From: Caulobacter sp. Root343
GTDB lineage: Bacteria > Pseudomonadota > Alphaproteobacteria > Caulobacterales > Caulobacteraceae
Length of the DNA: 64,000 nt
Reading direction: 5' to 3'
Assembly (NCBI RefSeq): GCF_001425745.1
Contig: NZ_LMDF01000001.1
Location: 229,154 to 293,153, forward strand
The translations under genes were made by a program, and so were the position numbers. The notes below the pieces were generated by a model that had not been told where the DNA came from, did not search any database, and saw nothing but the letters and a program-made list of their open reading frames with translations. This document shows positions 16,803 to 25,255 of this stretch, one piece after another; positions within the stretch are counted from its first letter, which is position 1; each line of letters begins with the position of its first letter.

Positions 16803-16817
16803 TTAGCGCGGGCTTAA
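16803..16817 (+). promoter_or_regulatory. CtrA-like box upstream of divK
   Basis: The sequence TTAG-CGCGGGC-TTAA fits the CtrA consensus TTAA-N7-TTAA with one mismatch. It lies about 80 bases upstream of the divK ATG in the divergent gap with the HAD gene. A further TTAA (16794-16797) lies just upstream. Cell-cycle control by CtrA is plausible in Caulobacter but not shown here. Confidence 0.45.
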
Positions 16818-16895
16818 GGATATTCGTGTCATCAGGTTCTGGAAGACGGCGCGAATCCCTAGGCGTCGCCACGTGACCGTTTGGTCGGGGTAAGG

Positions 16896-17276
16896 ATGAC
16901 GAAGAAGGTCCTCATCGTGGAGGATAACGAGCTGAACATGAAGCTCTTTCATGATCTGCTCGAAGCCCAGGGTTACGAGACCCTGCAGACCCGTGAGGGT
17001 CTGTCTGCGCTGTCCATTGCCCGTGACAACAAGCCCGATCTGATTCTGATGGACATCCAGTTGCCCGAGATCTCGGGCCTGGAAGTCACCAAGTGGCTCA
17101 AGGAAGATGACGAGCTGGCGCACATCCCGGTCGTGGCCGTGACGGCCTTCGCCATGAAGGGCGACGAGGAGCGGATTCGCGAGGGCGGCTGCGAGGCCTA
17201 CATCTCCAAGCCGATCTCGGTGGTCCACTTCCTGGAGACCATCAAGCGCCTGCTGGACAAGGTCCCCGCCGCATGA
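16896..17276 (+). CDS. divK: Single-domain response regulator DivK
   Basis: The ATG at 16896, just after GGGGTAAGG, gives 126 residues that read as Caulobacter DivK throughout ([20 protein letters not shown], phosphoacceptor D53 in ILMDIQLPE, conserved T in VAVTAFAM, K in ISKP). DivK has no output domain. It is phosphorylated by DivJ and dephosphorylated by PleC, and its phosphorylated form acts through DivL, CckA and PleC to lower CtrA activity and set polarity. Its last four bases overlap the pleD start (ATGA). Confidence 0.98.
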   Translation: MTKKVLIVEDNELNMKLFHDLLEAQGYETLQTREGLSALSIARDNKPDLILMDIQLPEISGLEVTKWLKEDDELAHIPVVAVTAFAMKGDEERIREGGCEAYISKPISVVHFLETIKRLLDKVPAA

Positions 17277-18637
17277 GCGCCCGGATCCTGGTCGTCGACG
17301 ACATCGAGGCCAATGTCCGCCTGCTCGAGGCCAAGCTGTCGGCCGAGTACTACGAGGTCTCGACCGCCATGGACGGCCCGACGGCCCTGGCTATGGCCGC
17401 GCGCGACCTGCCCGACATCATCCTGCTGGACGTCATGATGCCCGGCATGGACGGCTTCACCGTCTGCCGGAAACTCAAGGAAGACCCGACCACCCGCCAC
17501 ATCCCGGTGGTGCTGATCACGGCCCTCGACGGGCGCGGCGATCGTATCCAGGGCCTGGAATCGGGCGCCTCGGACTTTCTGACCAAGCCGATCGACGACG
17601 TCATGCTGTTCGCCCGCGTGCGCAGCCTGACCCGCTTCAAGCTGGTGATCGACGAGCTGCGCCAACGCGAGGCCTCGGGCCGTCGCATCGGCGTGATCGC
17701 CGGCGCCGCCGCCCGCCTGGACGGTCTGGGCGGCCGGGTGCTGATCGTCGACGACAACGAACGGCAGGCCCAGCGTCTCGCCGCCGAGCTGGGCGTCGAG
17801 CACCGCCCGGTGATCGAGAGCGATCCCGAAAAGGCCAAGATCAGCGCCGGCGGTCCGGTCGACCTGGTCATCGTCAACGCCGTGGCCAAGAGCTTCGACG
17901 GCCTGCGCTTCACCGCCTCGCTGCGGTCGGAAGAGCGCACCCGCCAGCTGCCGGTCCTGGCCATGGTCGATCCCGACGACCGCGGCCGCATGGTCAAGGC
18001 GCTGGAAATCGGCGTGAACGACATCCTGCCGCGTCCGATCGACCCGCAGGAGCTGGCCGCTCGGGTGAAGACCCAGATCCAGCGCAAGCGCTACACCGAC
18101 TATCTGCGCAACAACCTTGATCACTCGCTGGAGCTGGCCGTCACCGATCAGCTCACCGGCCTGCACAACCGCCGCTACATGACCGGCCAGCTCGACTCGC
18201 TGGTCAAGCGCGCCGGCCTGGGCGGCGACCCGGTCTCGGCCCTGCTGATCGACATCGACCACTTCAAGAAGATCAACGACACCTTCGGCCACGACGTGGG
18301 CGACGAGGTGCTGCGCGAGTTCGCCCTGCGCCTGGCCTCCAACGTCCGGGCCATCGACCTGCCTTGCCGCTACGGCGGCGAGGAGTTCGTGGTGATCATG
18401 CCCGACACCGCCCTGGCCGACGCCCTGCGTATCGCCGAACGGATCCGCAACCACGTCGCCGGCTCGCCCTTCAAGGTGGCCCAGGGGCAGGAAATGCTGA
18501 CCGTGACCATCTCGATCGGCGTCTCGGCCACGGCCGGCGAGAGCGACAGCCCCGAAGCCCTGCTGAAGCGGGCCGACGAGGGCGTCTACCAGGCCAAGGC
18601 CTCGGGCCGTAACGCGGTGGTCGGCAAGGCCGCCTGA
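17273..18637 (+). CDS. pleD: Diguanylate cyclase response regulator PleD
   Basis: The 454 residues equal the length of C. crescentus PleD and carry its domains. A first receiver has phosphoacceptor D53 (ILLDVMMPG). A second, adaptor receiver ([10 protein letters not shown]) lacks a clear phosphoacceptor. The C-terminal GGDEF domain has active site GGEEF at 368-372 and an inhibitory RxxD site RAID at 359-362. It makes cyclic di-GMP after phosphorylation by DivJ, localises to the stalked pole, and promotes flagellum ejection, stalk growth and holdfast formation. It is translationally coupled to divK. Confidence 0.98.
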   Translation: MSARILVVDDIEANVRLLEAKLSAEYYEVSTAMDGPTALAMAARDLPDIILLDVMMPGMDGFTVCRKLKEDPTTRHIPVVLITALDGRGDRIQGLESGASDFLTKPIDDVMLFARVRSLTRFKLVIDELRQREASGRRIGVIAGAAARLDGLGGRVLIVDDNERQAQRLAAELGVEHRPVIESDPEKAKISAGGPVDLVIVNAVAKSFDGLRFTASLRSEERTRQLPVLAMVDPDDRGRMVKALEIGVNDILPRPIDPQELAARVKTQIQRKRYTDYLRNNLDHSLELAVTDQLTGLHNRRYMTGQLDSLVKRAGLGGDPVSALLIDIDHFKKINDTFGHDVGDEVLREFALRLASNVRAIDLPCRYGGEEFVVIMPDTALADALRIAERIRNHVAGSPFKVAQGQEMLTVTISIGVSATAGESDSPEALLKRADEGVYQAKASGRNAVVGKAA

Positions 18638-18669
18638 AATTGAGGCCTCGAGCGGCTTCAAGCTCTACA

Positions 18670-18683
18670 TTTCAGCGCTGAAA
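18670..18683. promoter_or_regulatory. 14-base perfect palindrome, possible operator
   Basis: TTTCAGCGCTGAAA lies in the 92-base gap between pleD and the phosphatase gene, about 45 bases before the latter's ATG. No T-run follows, so it resembles a dimeric regulator site more than a terminator. No specific regulator is suggested. Confidence 0.35.
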
Positions 18684-18729
18684 CCGTTCCTTCCTTGCAC
18701 GGACGAACCGTTCGGGTGAAATCGCTCGG

Positions 18730-20400
18730 ATGAAGAAGATGCTTACTTGCGGCGTCCTCGCCGCCGCCCTTTCGACCGGTCTTGCCGCTCAGGCGTCCAC
18801 CATCGCGACCAAGCCCGAGCCGAAGCTGGTCGTGGTGATCTCGGTCGACCAGTTCAGCGCCAATCTCTACGCCCAGTATCGCGGCGCGTTCGTCGGCGGC
18901 CTGGCGACCTTGAGCCAGGGCGTGGTCTATCCGAACGGCTACCAGTCGCACGCCTTCACCGAGACCTGCCCGGGTCACTCGACCTTGCTGACGGGCAAGC
19001 ATCCCAACAAGACGGGCATCAGCGCCAACGACTGGTACGACCGCGCCACGGGCAAGACGGTCTACTGCCTGGCCGATCCTACCGTGACCCTGGCCGACGA
19101 TCCGAAGGGCAGGGCGGTCAGCCCGGTGAACATGGTCGCCACGACCTATGGCGACTGGCTGAAGGCCGTCTCGCCCAACAGCCGGGTGTTCGGCGTCTCG
19201 GGCAAGGATCGTGGCGCGATCACCATGTCGGGCCATCAGGCTGACGGGCAGTTCTGGTACCAGCCCGGCTTCGGCTTCACGACCTTCGTGCGCGAGGGCC
19301 AGACGGCGGAGGGGCGCCTCAAGCCCGTCGCCGCGTTCAACGCCAAGCTGGCGGCCGACCTGAAGAAGCATCCGTTCACCTGGGACTACGACAAGGCCTC
19401 GGCCAAGCGCTGCAAGACGCTGGAGGCCGACTACGAGACCGGCGGTCGCAAATGGCGCTCGGCCCTGCCGATCCCGGCCGCCGCCGACGAGGCCGGCAAG
19501 CAGCGCGACCTCTATGCCAGCCCCTATACCGACCAGGCGACCCTGGAGCTGGCCCAGGCCCTGCGCGAGACCTACGGCCTGGGCGACGGGCCGCAGGTCG
19601 ACGTGCTGACCGTCAGCCTGTCGGCCACCGACTTCATCGGTCACCGCTACGGCACGCGCGGTCCGGAGATGTGCGATCAGATCGCCCGTCTCGACGACCG
19701 TCTGGGCGCGTTCCTGAACAGCCTGGACAAGGTCAAGGGCGGCGTCCTGGTGGTGCTGGCCGCCGACCACGGCGCCGCCGACTTCGCCGAGCGCCTGCAC
19801 GACGAGGGCTACGGGACCGAGCGTGTGCTCGGCAAGCCGTGGATCGCCAAGCTGAACGCCCAGCTGCGCGCCGACCTGGGCCTGTCCTGGGATCCGCTGA
19901 TCGCCGACGGCGGCGTCGACCAGATCTACGTCGTCGGTCCCGACCGCAAGACGCCGTCGCTCGCCGACCGGGCCCGCGTCACCGCCGCGGCCGTCGCCTT
20001 GATCAACAAGGACCCGGCGGTGGCCGAGGCCTTCGATTCCAACGTCCTGCTGACCATGGCGGCCGCGCCCGCCGACGCCTCGCCCGAGGAACTGTCGGTG
20101 GCCGAGCGCCTGCGTCGCAGCGTCTATCCCGGCCGGGTCGGCGACATCGTCGTGGCGTTCAAGCCCAACCGCGTGCCGGCCACGGCAGGGGCGACCTACG
20201 TCTCCACCCATGGCAGCCCCTGGGACTATGACCGCCGCGTGCCGATCCTGTTCTGGTGGAAGGGCGCGACCCCGCACGAGCGCGTCCTGCCGCTGGACAC
20301 GGTCGACATCGCCCCGACCCTGGCCGCCGTCACCGGCGTCACGCCGCCGGCCGATCTGGACGGCGTCTGCCGCCCCCTGGTCTACGGCCAGCATTGCTAA
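18730..20400 (+). CDS. PafA-like alkaline phosphatase superfamily phosphomonoesterase
   Basis: This 556-residue protein begins with a signal peptide (cleaved near AAQAS). It has the alkaline phosphatase fold with metal ligand D40 (VISVDQ), nucleophile T79 in the ETCPGHST turn, N100 in the AND motif, and the K159/R161 pair in GKDRGA. This residue set matches the active site of the Elizabethkingia PafA enzyme. Further metal ligands lie in TDFIGHRYG and LAADHGAAD. PafA-type enzymes are periplasmic, zinc-dependent and hydrolyse many phosphomonoesters to release phosphate. It follows pleD on the same strand but has its own upstream palindrome. Confidence 0.9.
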   Translation: MKKMLTCGVLAAALSTGLAAQASTIATKPEPKLVVVISVDQFSANLYAQYRGAFVGGLATLSQGVVYPNGYQSHAFTETCPGHSTLLTGKHPNKTGISANDWYDRATGKTVYCLADPTVTLADDPKGRAVSPVNMVATTYGDWLKAVSPNSRVFGVSGKDRGAITMSGHQADGQFWYQPGFGFTTFVREGQTAEGRLKPVAAFNAKLAADLKKHPFTWDYDKASAKRCKTLEADYETGGRKWRSALPIPAAADEAGKQRDLYASPYTDQATLELAQALRETYGLGDGPQVDVLTVSLSATDFIGHRYGTRGPEMCDQIARLDDRLGAFLNSLDKVKGGVLVVLAADHGAADFAERLHDEGYGTERVLGKPWIAKLNAQLRADLGLSWDPLIADGGVDQIYVVGPDRKTPSLADRARVTAAAVALINKDPAVAEAFDSNVLLTMAAAPADASPEELSVAERLRRSVYPGRVGDIVVAFKPNRVPATAGATYVSTHGSPWDYDRRVPILFWWKGATPHERVLPLDTVDIAPTLAAVTGVTPPADLDGVCRPLVYGQHC

Positions 20401-20483
20401 CAACAGTTAGGGCGCCTTCTTAAGCTTCTCGACACTTCTCCCGAGCATCCTCCTGCATACATCCTATGCGGGAGGGCGTGGCG

Positions 20484-20732
20484 ATGAGATCAAGAGTGGG
20501 CGTTAAGCAGCGGTCGTTTCCAACCGGCTTGTTCATGCTGGGGCTTTTGACCTGCGGAATCTTGTTCTGGATGGGCGGCCTGGCCGCCGACCAGCTGTCC
20601 GGCGGACTGTCCATCGTCGCGATCCTGGCGGCCTTCGTCGCCGTGTGCGTCGGGCCGGTCCTGCTGGTGATCACCGTGCTATGGGGCGGCTTCGCCTTCT
20701 TCCGCTGGCTGTGGAGCGGCGGACGGGAGTGA
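20484..20732 (+). CDS. Small membrane protein, two predicted transmembrane helices
   Basis: I prefer ATG 20484 because GGGAGGG lies just before it. An ATG at 20466 would add six residues. The 82-residue product has hydrophobic segments at about residues 15-30 (GLFMLGLLTCGILFWMGGL) and 42-68 (LSIVAILAAFVAVCVGPVLL), then an aromatic, basic tail. I do not recognise a family. A palindromic repeat follows directly after the stop. Confidence 0.62.
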   Translation: MRSRVGVKQRSFPTGLFMLGLLTCGILFWMGGLAADQLSGGLSIVAILAAFVAVCVGPVLLVITVLWGGFAFFRWLWSGGRE

Positions 20733-20733
20733 T

Positions 20734-20850
20734 CTCCTCCCCCGCGATGCGGGGGAGGTGGCCCGGAGGGCCGGAGGGGGCCAACGCGGCCTAATTCCAG
20801 CTAGCCCCCACAGTCGCTCCGCGACAGCTCCCCCGCGAGCGGGGGAGCAG
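20734..20850 (+). repeat. Intergenic palindromic repeat, type C, copy 1
   Basis: The element starts with the hairpin CTCCCCCGCGATGCGGGGGAG and continues with GGCCCGGAGGGCCGGAGGGG. It ends with GTCGCTCCGCGACAGCTCC and a second CCCCCGC hairpin, so its ends are inverted copies of each other. A second full copy in the same orientation is at 36052-36170, and a single terminal hairpin is at 26276-26304. Confidence 0.88.
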
Positions 20851-20867
20851 CTTTGACCCTCGGAATC

Positions 20868-20897
20868 AAAAACGCCCGGCTATCGCTAGCCGGGCGT
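20868..20897 (-). terminator. Rho-independent terminator of rpmG
   Basis: The 11-base perfect stem ACGCCCGGCTA / TAGCCGGGCGT encloses loop TCGC. On the minus strand it is followed by TTTTTG. It lies 28 bases past the rpmG stop. Confidence 0.9.
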
Positions 20898-20924
20898 CTT
20901 GATGTCGTAGCGCGAAAAGCGATC

Positions 20925-21092
20925 CTACTTGATCTTGCCTTCGCGGAATTCGACGTGCTTGCGGATGACCGGATCGTACTTCTTCAGCACCATCTTCTCG
21001 GTCTTGGTGCGGGCGTTCTTCTTGGTGACGTAGAAGAAGCCGGTGTCCGCCGTCGAGTTCAGGCGGATCTTGATGGAAGCCGGTTTGGCCAT
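20925..21092 (-). CDS. rpmG: 50S ribosomal protein L33
   Basis: The minus-strand frame from ATG 21092 to TAG at 20925 encodes 55 residues. It starts [20 protein letters not shown], continues with [20 protein letters not shown], and ends with [15 protein letters not shown]. This is the L33 sequence pattern, in the form without the two Cys-x2-Cys zinc pairs. It is a component of the large ribosomal subunit near the E site. It has its own terminator. In alphaproteobacteria rpmG commonly lies near rnr and topA, as here. Confidence 0.96.
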   Translation of the reverse strand: MAKPASIKIRLNSTADTGFFYVTKKNARTKTEKMVLKKYDPVIRKHVEFREGKIK

Positions 21093-21187
21093 GGTCGAAT
21101 CCCTGCGGTGGTCGCGCAGGTTCCCGCGCGTTGGAAATGAGAGGCGCGGAACATACTCATCGGCGGCTCAAAGTCAATTGCTGGAGT

Positions 21188-21655
21188 TCAGTTGCCAGCG
21201 GGGCACCGTTTATAAGGAAAATCCGCCGAACGGGCCTGACCGCCGACGGAACCCTCGATCCGGGCCACCAAGGTGTCCTTGTCGACCCGGCGATAGAGGA
21301 TCCGCTGGGGGAAATCGTGCTCGGGGTTCTCGAAGGTCACCGCGCCGTCGGCGATCTCCTTCACCGGGAAGGTCGCCTCGGGCTGGCCCGAGGGAATCGC
21401 CACGTAGCGCAGCTTGCCGTCGTCACCGGGCACGATGCGCATGAACTCGAACTCGCGCAGCTTGCCGTCGCGAACGCTGCGGCTCAAGCCGATCATCGCG
21501 CCGCCGGCCGGGGCCAGCCACTGCTCCTCGATCTTCGTGCCGTTGGGTCGGACCAGCGTCCAGCAGCCGCCGATGAAACCCAGCTTGTCGATCTCGGACG
21601 GAACCGCCGCCGGCGGCGTTGACGCCAAAGCCAGAGCCAGAATTGAACCGATCAT
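21188..21655 (-). CDS. Exported DUF6265-like protein
   Basis: The 155-residue product begins with a short signal-like segment (MIGSILALALASTPPAA). It contains the GCWTL...EEQWLAPAGGAMIGLSR pattern, then EFMRIVPGDDGKLRYVAIPSGQ and FENPEHDFPQRILYRR, which characterises the small beta-barrel DUF6265 group. The conserved FENPEHDFPQRI block is the family signature. These proteins resemble lipocalin-like folds, and their ligand is unknown. It sits between the Nudix gene and rpmG on the same strand. Confidence 0.72.
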   Translation of the reverse strand: MIGSILALALASTPPAAVPSEIDKLGFIGGCWTLVRPNGTKIEEQWLAPAGGAMIGLSRSVRDGKLREFEFMRIVPGDDGKLRYVAIPSGQPEATFPVKEIADGAVTFENPEHDFPQRILYRRVDKDTLVARIEGSVGGQARSADFPYKRCPAGN

Positions 21656-21686
21656 GCGAACCTTCCTCCCCCGAGGAACCCGCCCG

Positions 21687-22415
21687 CTAGAGGTGGGTCA
21701 GATGCCGCTTACCGTTCAGGAAACGCATGAAGGGGGCGGGACGTCCAGTGTCGGCGAGTCTTTGTCCCACTTCGTGCAGTACGAAACGGGTGATGTTGGG
21801 CAGGTCCAGGGCCATGGCCTCCTGGAAGTCGACCCAGGCGATCTCGTCCAGCTCGCCGCAGTCGGGACGGCGCTCCAGCGAAAGCAGGGCCTCGGCGGGG
21901 GCCATGAAGAAGCGGGCGTCGAAGCGGCGCGGGCGATAGGGCGGGGTGATGGCCCGGGCCACGAAGCTGAGCGGCGCCAGGTCGGGCAGGGCGCCCTGGG
22001 CCAGGAACGGCCGCCAGGGCCCCGCGCCGGGGCGCTGAGGGGCTTCCCGGGCCAGCAGCAGGCCTGTCTCCTCGAAGGCCTCGCGCACGGCCGCTATGGC
22101 CAGGGCGCGGGCCAGGCGTGCGGGCCTGGGGTGGCGGGACTCCAGGCCGAGGCGCGTGGCGACCTCGGGGATGAGTTCGCTGGCGCTGGGCGCGTCGTAG
22201 TCGGTGCGGTCGACCCGTCCGCCGGGAAACACCCACTTGTCGGGCATGAAGGCGTGGCCGCCGTTCCTGCGGCCCATCAGCAGGCGCGGGGCGGGGCCGT
22301 CGGTGCGGACGATGATCACGGTCGCCGCGTGCTTGGGCTTCAGCGCCGCGCCGGTCTCGCGCACGGCGCCGTCGTTGATCGTGTCGAATTTCGCGTCGAT
22401 CGGCGGCAGGCTCAT
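21687..22415 (-). CDS. Nudix hydrolase, NUDT19-like with an insertion in the Nudix box
   Basis: From ATG 22415 the protein has 242 residues. The first half of the Nudix box (WVFPGGRVD) is separated from the second half (REAFEETGLLLA) by about 40 residues. Such a long insertion is known from NUDT19-type proteins, some of which hydrolyse CoA derivatives. The catalytic glutamates of the REAFEETG helix are intact. It probably cleaves a nucleoside diphosphate-linked compound in the cytoplasm. An upstream in-frame ATG at 22475 is less likely because it lacks a ribosome site. It is divergent from the M20 peptidase gene. Confidence 0.85.
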   Translation of the reverse strand: MSLPPIDAKFDTINDGAVRETGAALKPKHAATVIIVRTDGPAPRLLMGRRNGGHAFMPDKWVFPGGRVDRTDYDAPSASELIPEVATRLGLESRHPRPARLARALAIAAVREAFEETGLLLAREAPQRPGAGPWRPFLAQGALPDLAPLSFVARAITPPYRPRRFDARFFMAPAEALLSLERRPDCGELDEIAWVDFQEAMALDLPNITRFVLHEVGQRLADTGRPAPFMRFLNGKRHLTHL

Positions 22416-22534
22416 GGCGGAAGGGTAGCCCCATTCCGTCGTCTGCCTAGGGGGACGCGGCGTCAGCCTCGGCATGCTTGACCGCGCTGCGCGACGCGCC
22501 CCAAGCTCGCGCCGCTTTTATGAGGGGATATCGG

Positions 22535-23833
22535 ATGCTTGGACGGGTTTCGACGCTGGCGCTGGTCGCCGGCCTGGCTGTCGCCGCGCCAGCGGTCGCC
22601 GCGCCCTCTCAGGCCCAGGTGGCCGCCGCGGCCAAGGCGATCCAGCCCAAGGTGATCGCCTGGCGGCGCGACATCCACGAGCATCCGGAACTGGGCAACC
22701 AGGAGGTCCGCACCTCGTCCCTGATCGCCAAGGAGCTGAAGGCCCTGGGCTTCGAGGTTCGCGAGAACGTCGGCAAGACCGGCGTGGTCGGCATCCTGAA
22801 GGGCGGCAAGCCCGGCAAGGTCGTCGCCCTGCGCGCCGACATGGACGCCCTGCCGGTCGAGGAAAAGACCGGCCTGCCGTTCGCCTCCAAGGTCACCGCC
22901 ACCTGGGAAGGGCGCACGGTGCCGGTCATGCACGCCTGCGGTCACGACACCCACGTGGCCATGCTGCTGGGGACCGCCACGGTGCTGGCCGGCATGAAGG
23001 CCGACATCAAGGGCACGGTCGTCCTGATCTTCCAGCCCGCCGAGGAAGGCCCACAGGCCGGCGAGGAGGGCGGCGCCAAGCTGATGATCCGCGACGGGGC
23101 GCTGGACCAGCCCAAGGTCGACGCGATCTTCGGCGTTCATATCGGCCCGGCCGACGCCCACCTGCTGAACTATCGGCCCGAGGGCTTCTACGCCGGCTCG
23201 GACCGGATCACGATCACCGTCAAGGGCAAGCAGACCCACGGCGCCCGCCCGTGGGCCGGCATCGACATGGCCAGCATCGCCGCCGACATCGTCCAGGCCA
23301 TGAACCAGATCGCCGCCCGTCAGGTCGACGTCGGCGCCTCGCCGTCGGTGGTGACCATCGCCATGATCAACATGGGCATGCGCCAGAACATCATCCCCGA
23401 GGACCTGTCGATGCAGGGCACGATGCGGACCTTCTCGCCCGAGCGGAAGGCCCAGTTGGTCGACAAGATCACCCAGGCGGTGACAGCGATCGGCGACCGC
23501 TACGGCGCCAAGGCCGAGGTGAAGTTCACCCAGCCCTATCCGGTGACCTACAACAATCCGGACCTGTCCAAATGGGTGAAGGCCAGCCTGGAAAAGGCCT
23601 CGCCCGGCAAGGTCGACGACAACGCGCCGCTGGTGACGGGGGCCGAGGACTTCTCGATGTACGCCCAGAAGGTCCCGGCCGTGTTCGTCCAGCTGGGCGG
23701 GAGGAAGGCCGACGTGCCGGCCGCCACCGCCCCGGCCAACCACTCGCCGTTCTTCGATGTCGATGAAGCGGTGCTGGAGACCGGCGTGAAGGCCGAGGTG
23801 TTCATGGCGCTGGATTATTTGGAGACGAAGTAG
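22535..23833 (+). CDS. Exported M20-family amidohydrolase/peptidase
   Basis: The ATG at 22535 lies after GAGGGG and begins a signal peptide (MLGRVSTLALVAGLAVAAPA). The 432-residue protein belongs to the M20D group (hippurate hydrolase and IAA-amino acid hydrolase type). It shows RRDIHEHPELGNQE, RADMDALPV, the metal motif HACGHDTH (C135, H137, H140), and QPAEEG with the catalytic glutamate. GAEDFSMYAQKVP lies near the C-terminus. It removes acyl groups or N-terminal amino acids from amides in the periplasm, and the natural substrate is not known. A type D repeat follows. Confidence 0.9.
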   Translation: MLGRVSTLALVAGLAVAAPAVAAPSQAQVAAAAKAIQPKVIAWRRDIHEHPELGNQEVRTSSLIAKELKALGFEVRENVGKTGVVGILKGGKPGKVVALRADMDALPVEEKTGLPFASKVTATWEGRTVPVMHACGHDTHVAMLLGTATVLAGMKADIKGTVVLIFQPAEEGPQAGEEGGAKLMIRDGALDQPKVDAIFGVHIGPADAHLLNYRPEGFYAGSDRITITVKGKQTHGARPWAGIDMASIAADIVQAMNQIAARQVDVGASPSVVTIAMINMGMRQNIIPEDLSMQGTMRTFSPERKAQLVDKITQAVTAIGDRYGAKAEVKFTQPYPVTYNNPDLSKWVKASLEKASPGKVDDNAPLVTGAEDFSMYAQKVPAVFVQLGGRKADVPAATAPANHSPFFDVDEAVLETGVKAEVFMALDYLETK

Positions 23834-23843
23834 GGGGTCACTT

Positions 23844-23946
23844 GCCCCCTCCGCGCCTGCGGCGCTCCTCCCCCGGAGGGGGAAGAAGGTGTCACCTTCC
23901 GCCCCCTCCGGGGGCGGACGACCTGCGTGAGCAGGTCAGGTGGGGG
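23844..23946 (+). repeat. Intergenic palindromic repeat, type D, copy 1
   Basis: About 103 bases with internal palindromes (GCGCCTGCGGCGC, CTCCCCCGGAGGGGG, CCCCTCCGGGGGCGG, ACCTGCGTGAGCAGGT). It matches the reverse complement of copy 2 at 25120-25221 over nearly its full length. Its right end includes the stop codon and final codons of the convergent aminotransferase gene. Confidence 0.88.
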
Positions 23947-25084
23947 CCTGCTGAGCCTGCCGCTCGAACCACGGCGTCATCCGCCGCAGCGCCTCCTCGA
24001 CCTCCGCCGTCGAGACCGCGAAGCTGAAGCGGATGAAGTGGCGCCCCTCGACCGGGTCGAAGTCGACGCCCGGCGCGGTCGCCACGCCGGTGTCGCGCAG
24101 CAGCTGCTGGCAGAACCCCAGCGAGTCGTCGGTCAGGTGGCCGATGTCGGCCCAGATATAGAAGGCGCCGTCCGGCGGAGCGATCTTGCGCAGGCCCAGG
24201 GCCGGCAGGGCGTCCAGCATCAGCTGGCGGTTGGCGCGATAGACGTCGATATGGCCTTCCAGCTCGTCGAGGCAGTCCATGGCCGCCAGGCCGGCGTGCT
24301 GCGAAAGCGACGGCGCGGTCAGGAACAGGTTGCCGACATAGGCCCGCGCCCGCTCCAGGTCCTCGCCCGCCGGCGTCAGCAGCCAGCCCAGCCGCCAGCC
24401 GGCCATGCTGAAGTACTTGGAAAAGCTGTTCACGATCAGGGCGTCGGGGGCGAACTCCAGCATCGACGGCGTGCGGCCCGTGTAGCTGAGGCCGTGATAG
24501 ATCTCGTCGCTGATGATCCGGATCCCGCGCGCGCGGCAGACTTGCGCGATCTTCTCCAGCTCCTCGGGCGCGATGATCGTGCCGGTCGGATTGGCCGGGC
24601 TGGCGACGACGACGCCGGCCGGGGCGGGATCGAGTTCGGCCAGGTGCGCGGCGGTCAGCTGGAAGCGGTCTTCCGGCCCGCAGGCGATCTCGACCGGCTC
24701 GAGGTGCAGGGCCTTGAGGCTGTTGCGGTAGGCGACGTAGCCGGGCCGGGCCAGGGCGATGCGGTCGCCGGGCGTGAACAGGCTAGACAGCGCCAGCACC
24801 AGGGCCGGCGAGGCGCCGCAGGTCAGGACGATCCGCTCGGGCTCGACGGTCACGCCGTAGAGGGTCTGGTAGCGCTCGGCGATCCGCTGGCGCAGCAGCG
24901 GGCTCTCCCAATAGCCCATGGCCTCGGCGTCGAGGATCTCGTGGGCCTTGGCGATCGCCTTGCTCGGCGCGCCGGTCGAGGGCTGGCCGAACTCCATGTG
25001 AATGATTGAGGCGCCTTCCATCTTCAGCTGATGGGCCAGGCGGCTGATGGCGATGGCGTGGAAGGGTTCGATCTCGGCGCGCAT
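23936..25084 (-). CDS. PLP-dependent aminotransferase, class I
   Basis: Starting at ATG 25084, this 382-residue protein has the fold type I order: EFGQPSTGAPSKAIAKA, CGASPALVLAL, ASPANPTGTIIA, DEIYHGL and the lysine in NSFSKYFSMAGWRLGW (about residue 223). A C-terminal VDFDPVEGRHFIRFSFA carries the carboxylate-binding arginine. It resembles aspartate/aromatic or valine-pyruvate type transaminases of the AspC/Aat group. The amino acid substrate is not clear. Its last codons and stop lie inside a type D repeat, and an inverted copy of that repeat begins about 36 bases upstream of its start. Confidence 0.88.
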   Translation of the reverse strand: MRAEIEPFHAIAISRLAHQLKMEGASIIHMEFGQPSTGAPSKAIAKAHEILDAEAMGYWESPLLRQRIAERYQTLYGVTVEPERIVLTCGASPALVLALSSLFTPGDRIALARPGYVAYRNSLKALHLEPVEIACGPEDRFQLTAAHLAELDPAPAGVVVASPANPTGTIIAPEELEKIAQVCRARGIRIISDEIYHGLSYTGRTPSMLEFAPDALIVNSFSKYFSMAGWRLGWLLTPAGEDLERARAYVGNLFLTAPSLSQHAGLAAMDCLDELEGHIDVYRANRQLMLDALPALGLRKIAPPDGAFYIWADIGHLTDDSLGFCQQLLRDTGVATAPGVDFDPVEGRHFIRFSFAVSTAEVEEALRRMTPWFERQAQQAPT

Positions 25085-25119
25085 GGGGCTTGCATAGCCA
25101 GGTTTGAAACGCCGCGCAG

Positions 25120-25221
25120 CCCCCACCTGACTTGCTCCGCAAGTCGTCCGCCCCCAAAGGCGGGCGGAAGGCGTTCCTTCTTCCCCCTCCGGGGGAGGAG
25201 CGCCGCAGGCGCGGAGGGGGC
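25120..25221 (-). repeat. Intergenic palindromic repeat, type D, copy 2
   Basis: An inverted copy of 23844-23946. It begins CCCCCACCTGACTTGC and ends GGCGCGGAGGGGGC. The differences are compensatory in the inner hairpin arms (ACTTGCTCCGCAAGT here, ACCTGCGTGAGCAGGT there). It lies between the divergent aminotransferase and SGNH genes. Confidence 0.88.
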
Positions 25222-25255
25222 TTTTCCAGCCGCGCGCGGCATGGGAAGCAGAGCC

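Noticed and set aside
17700-18120. Second PleD receiver as evidence of a gene fusion
   Set aside because: The double-receiver plus GGDEF order and total length are normal for Caulobacter PleD.
18658-20403. A 581-codon minus-strand frame opposite the PafA-like gene
   Set aside because: The plus strand has an intact signal peptide and active-site residues. The minus frame has no recognisable domain.
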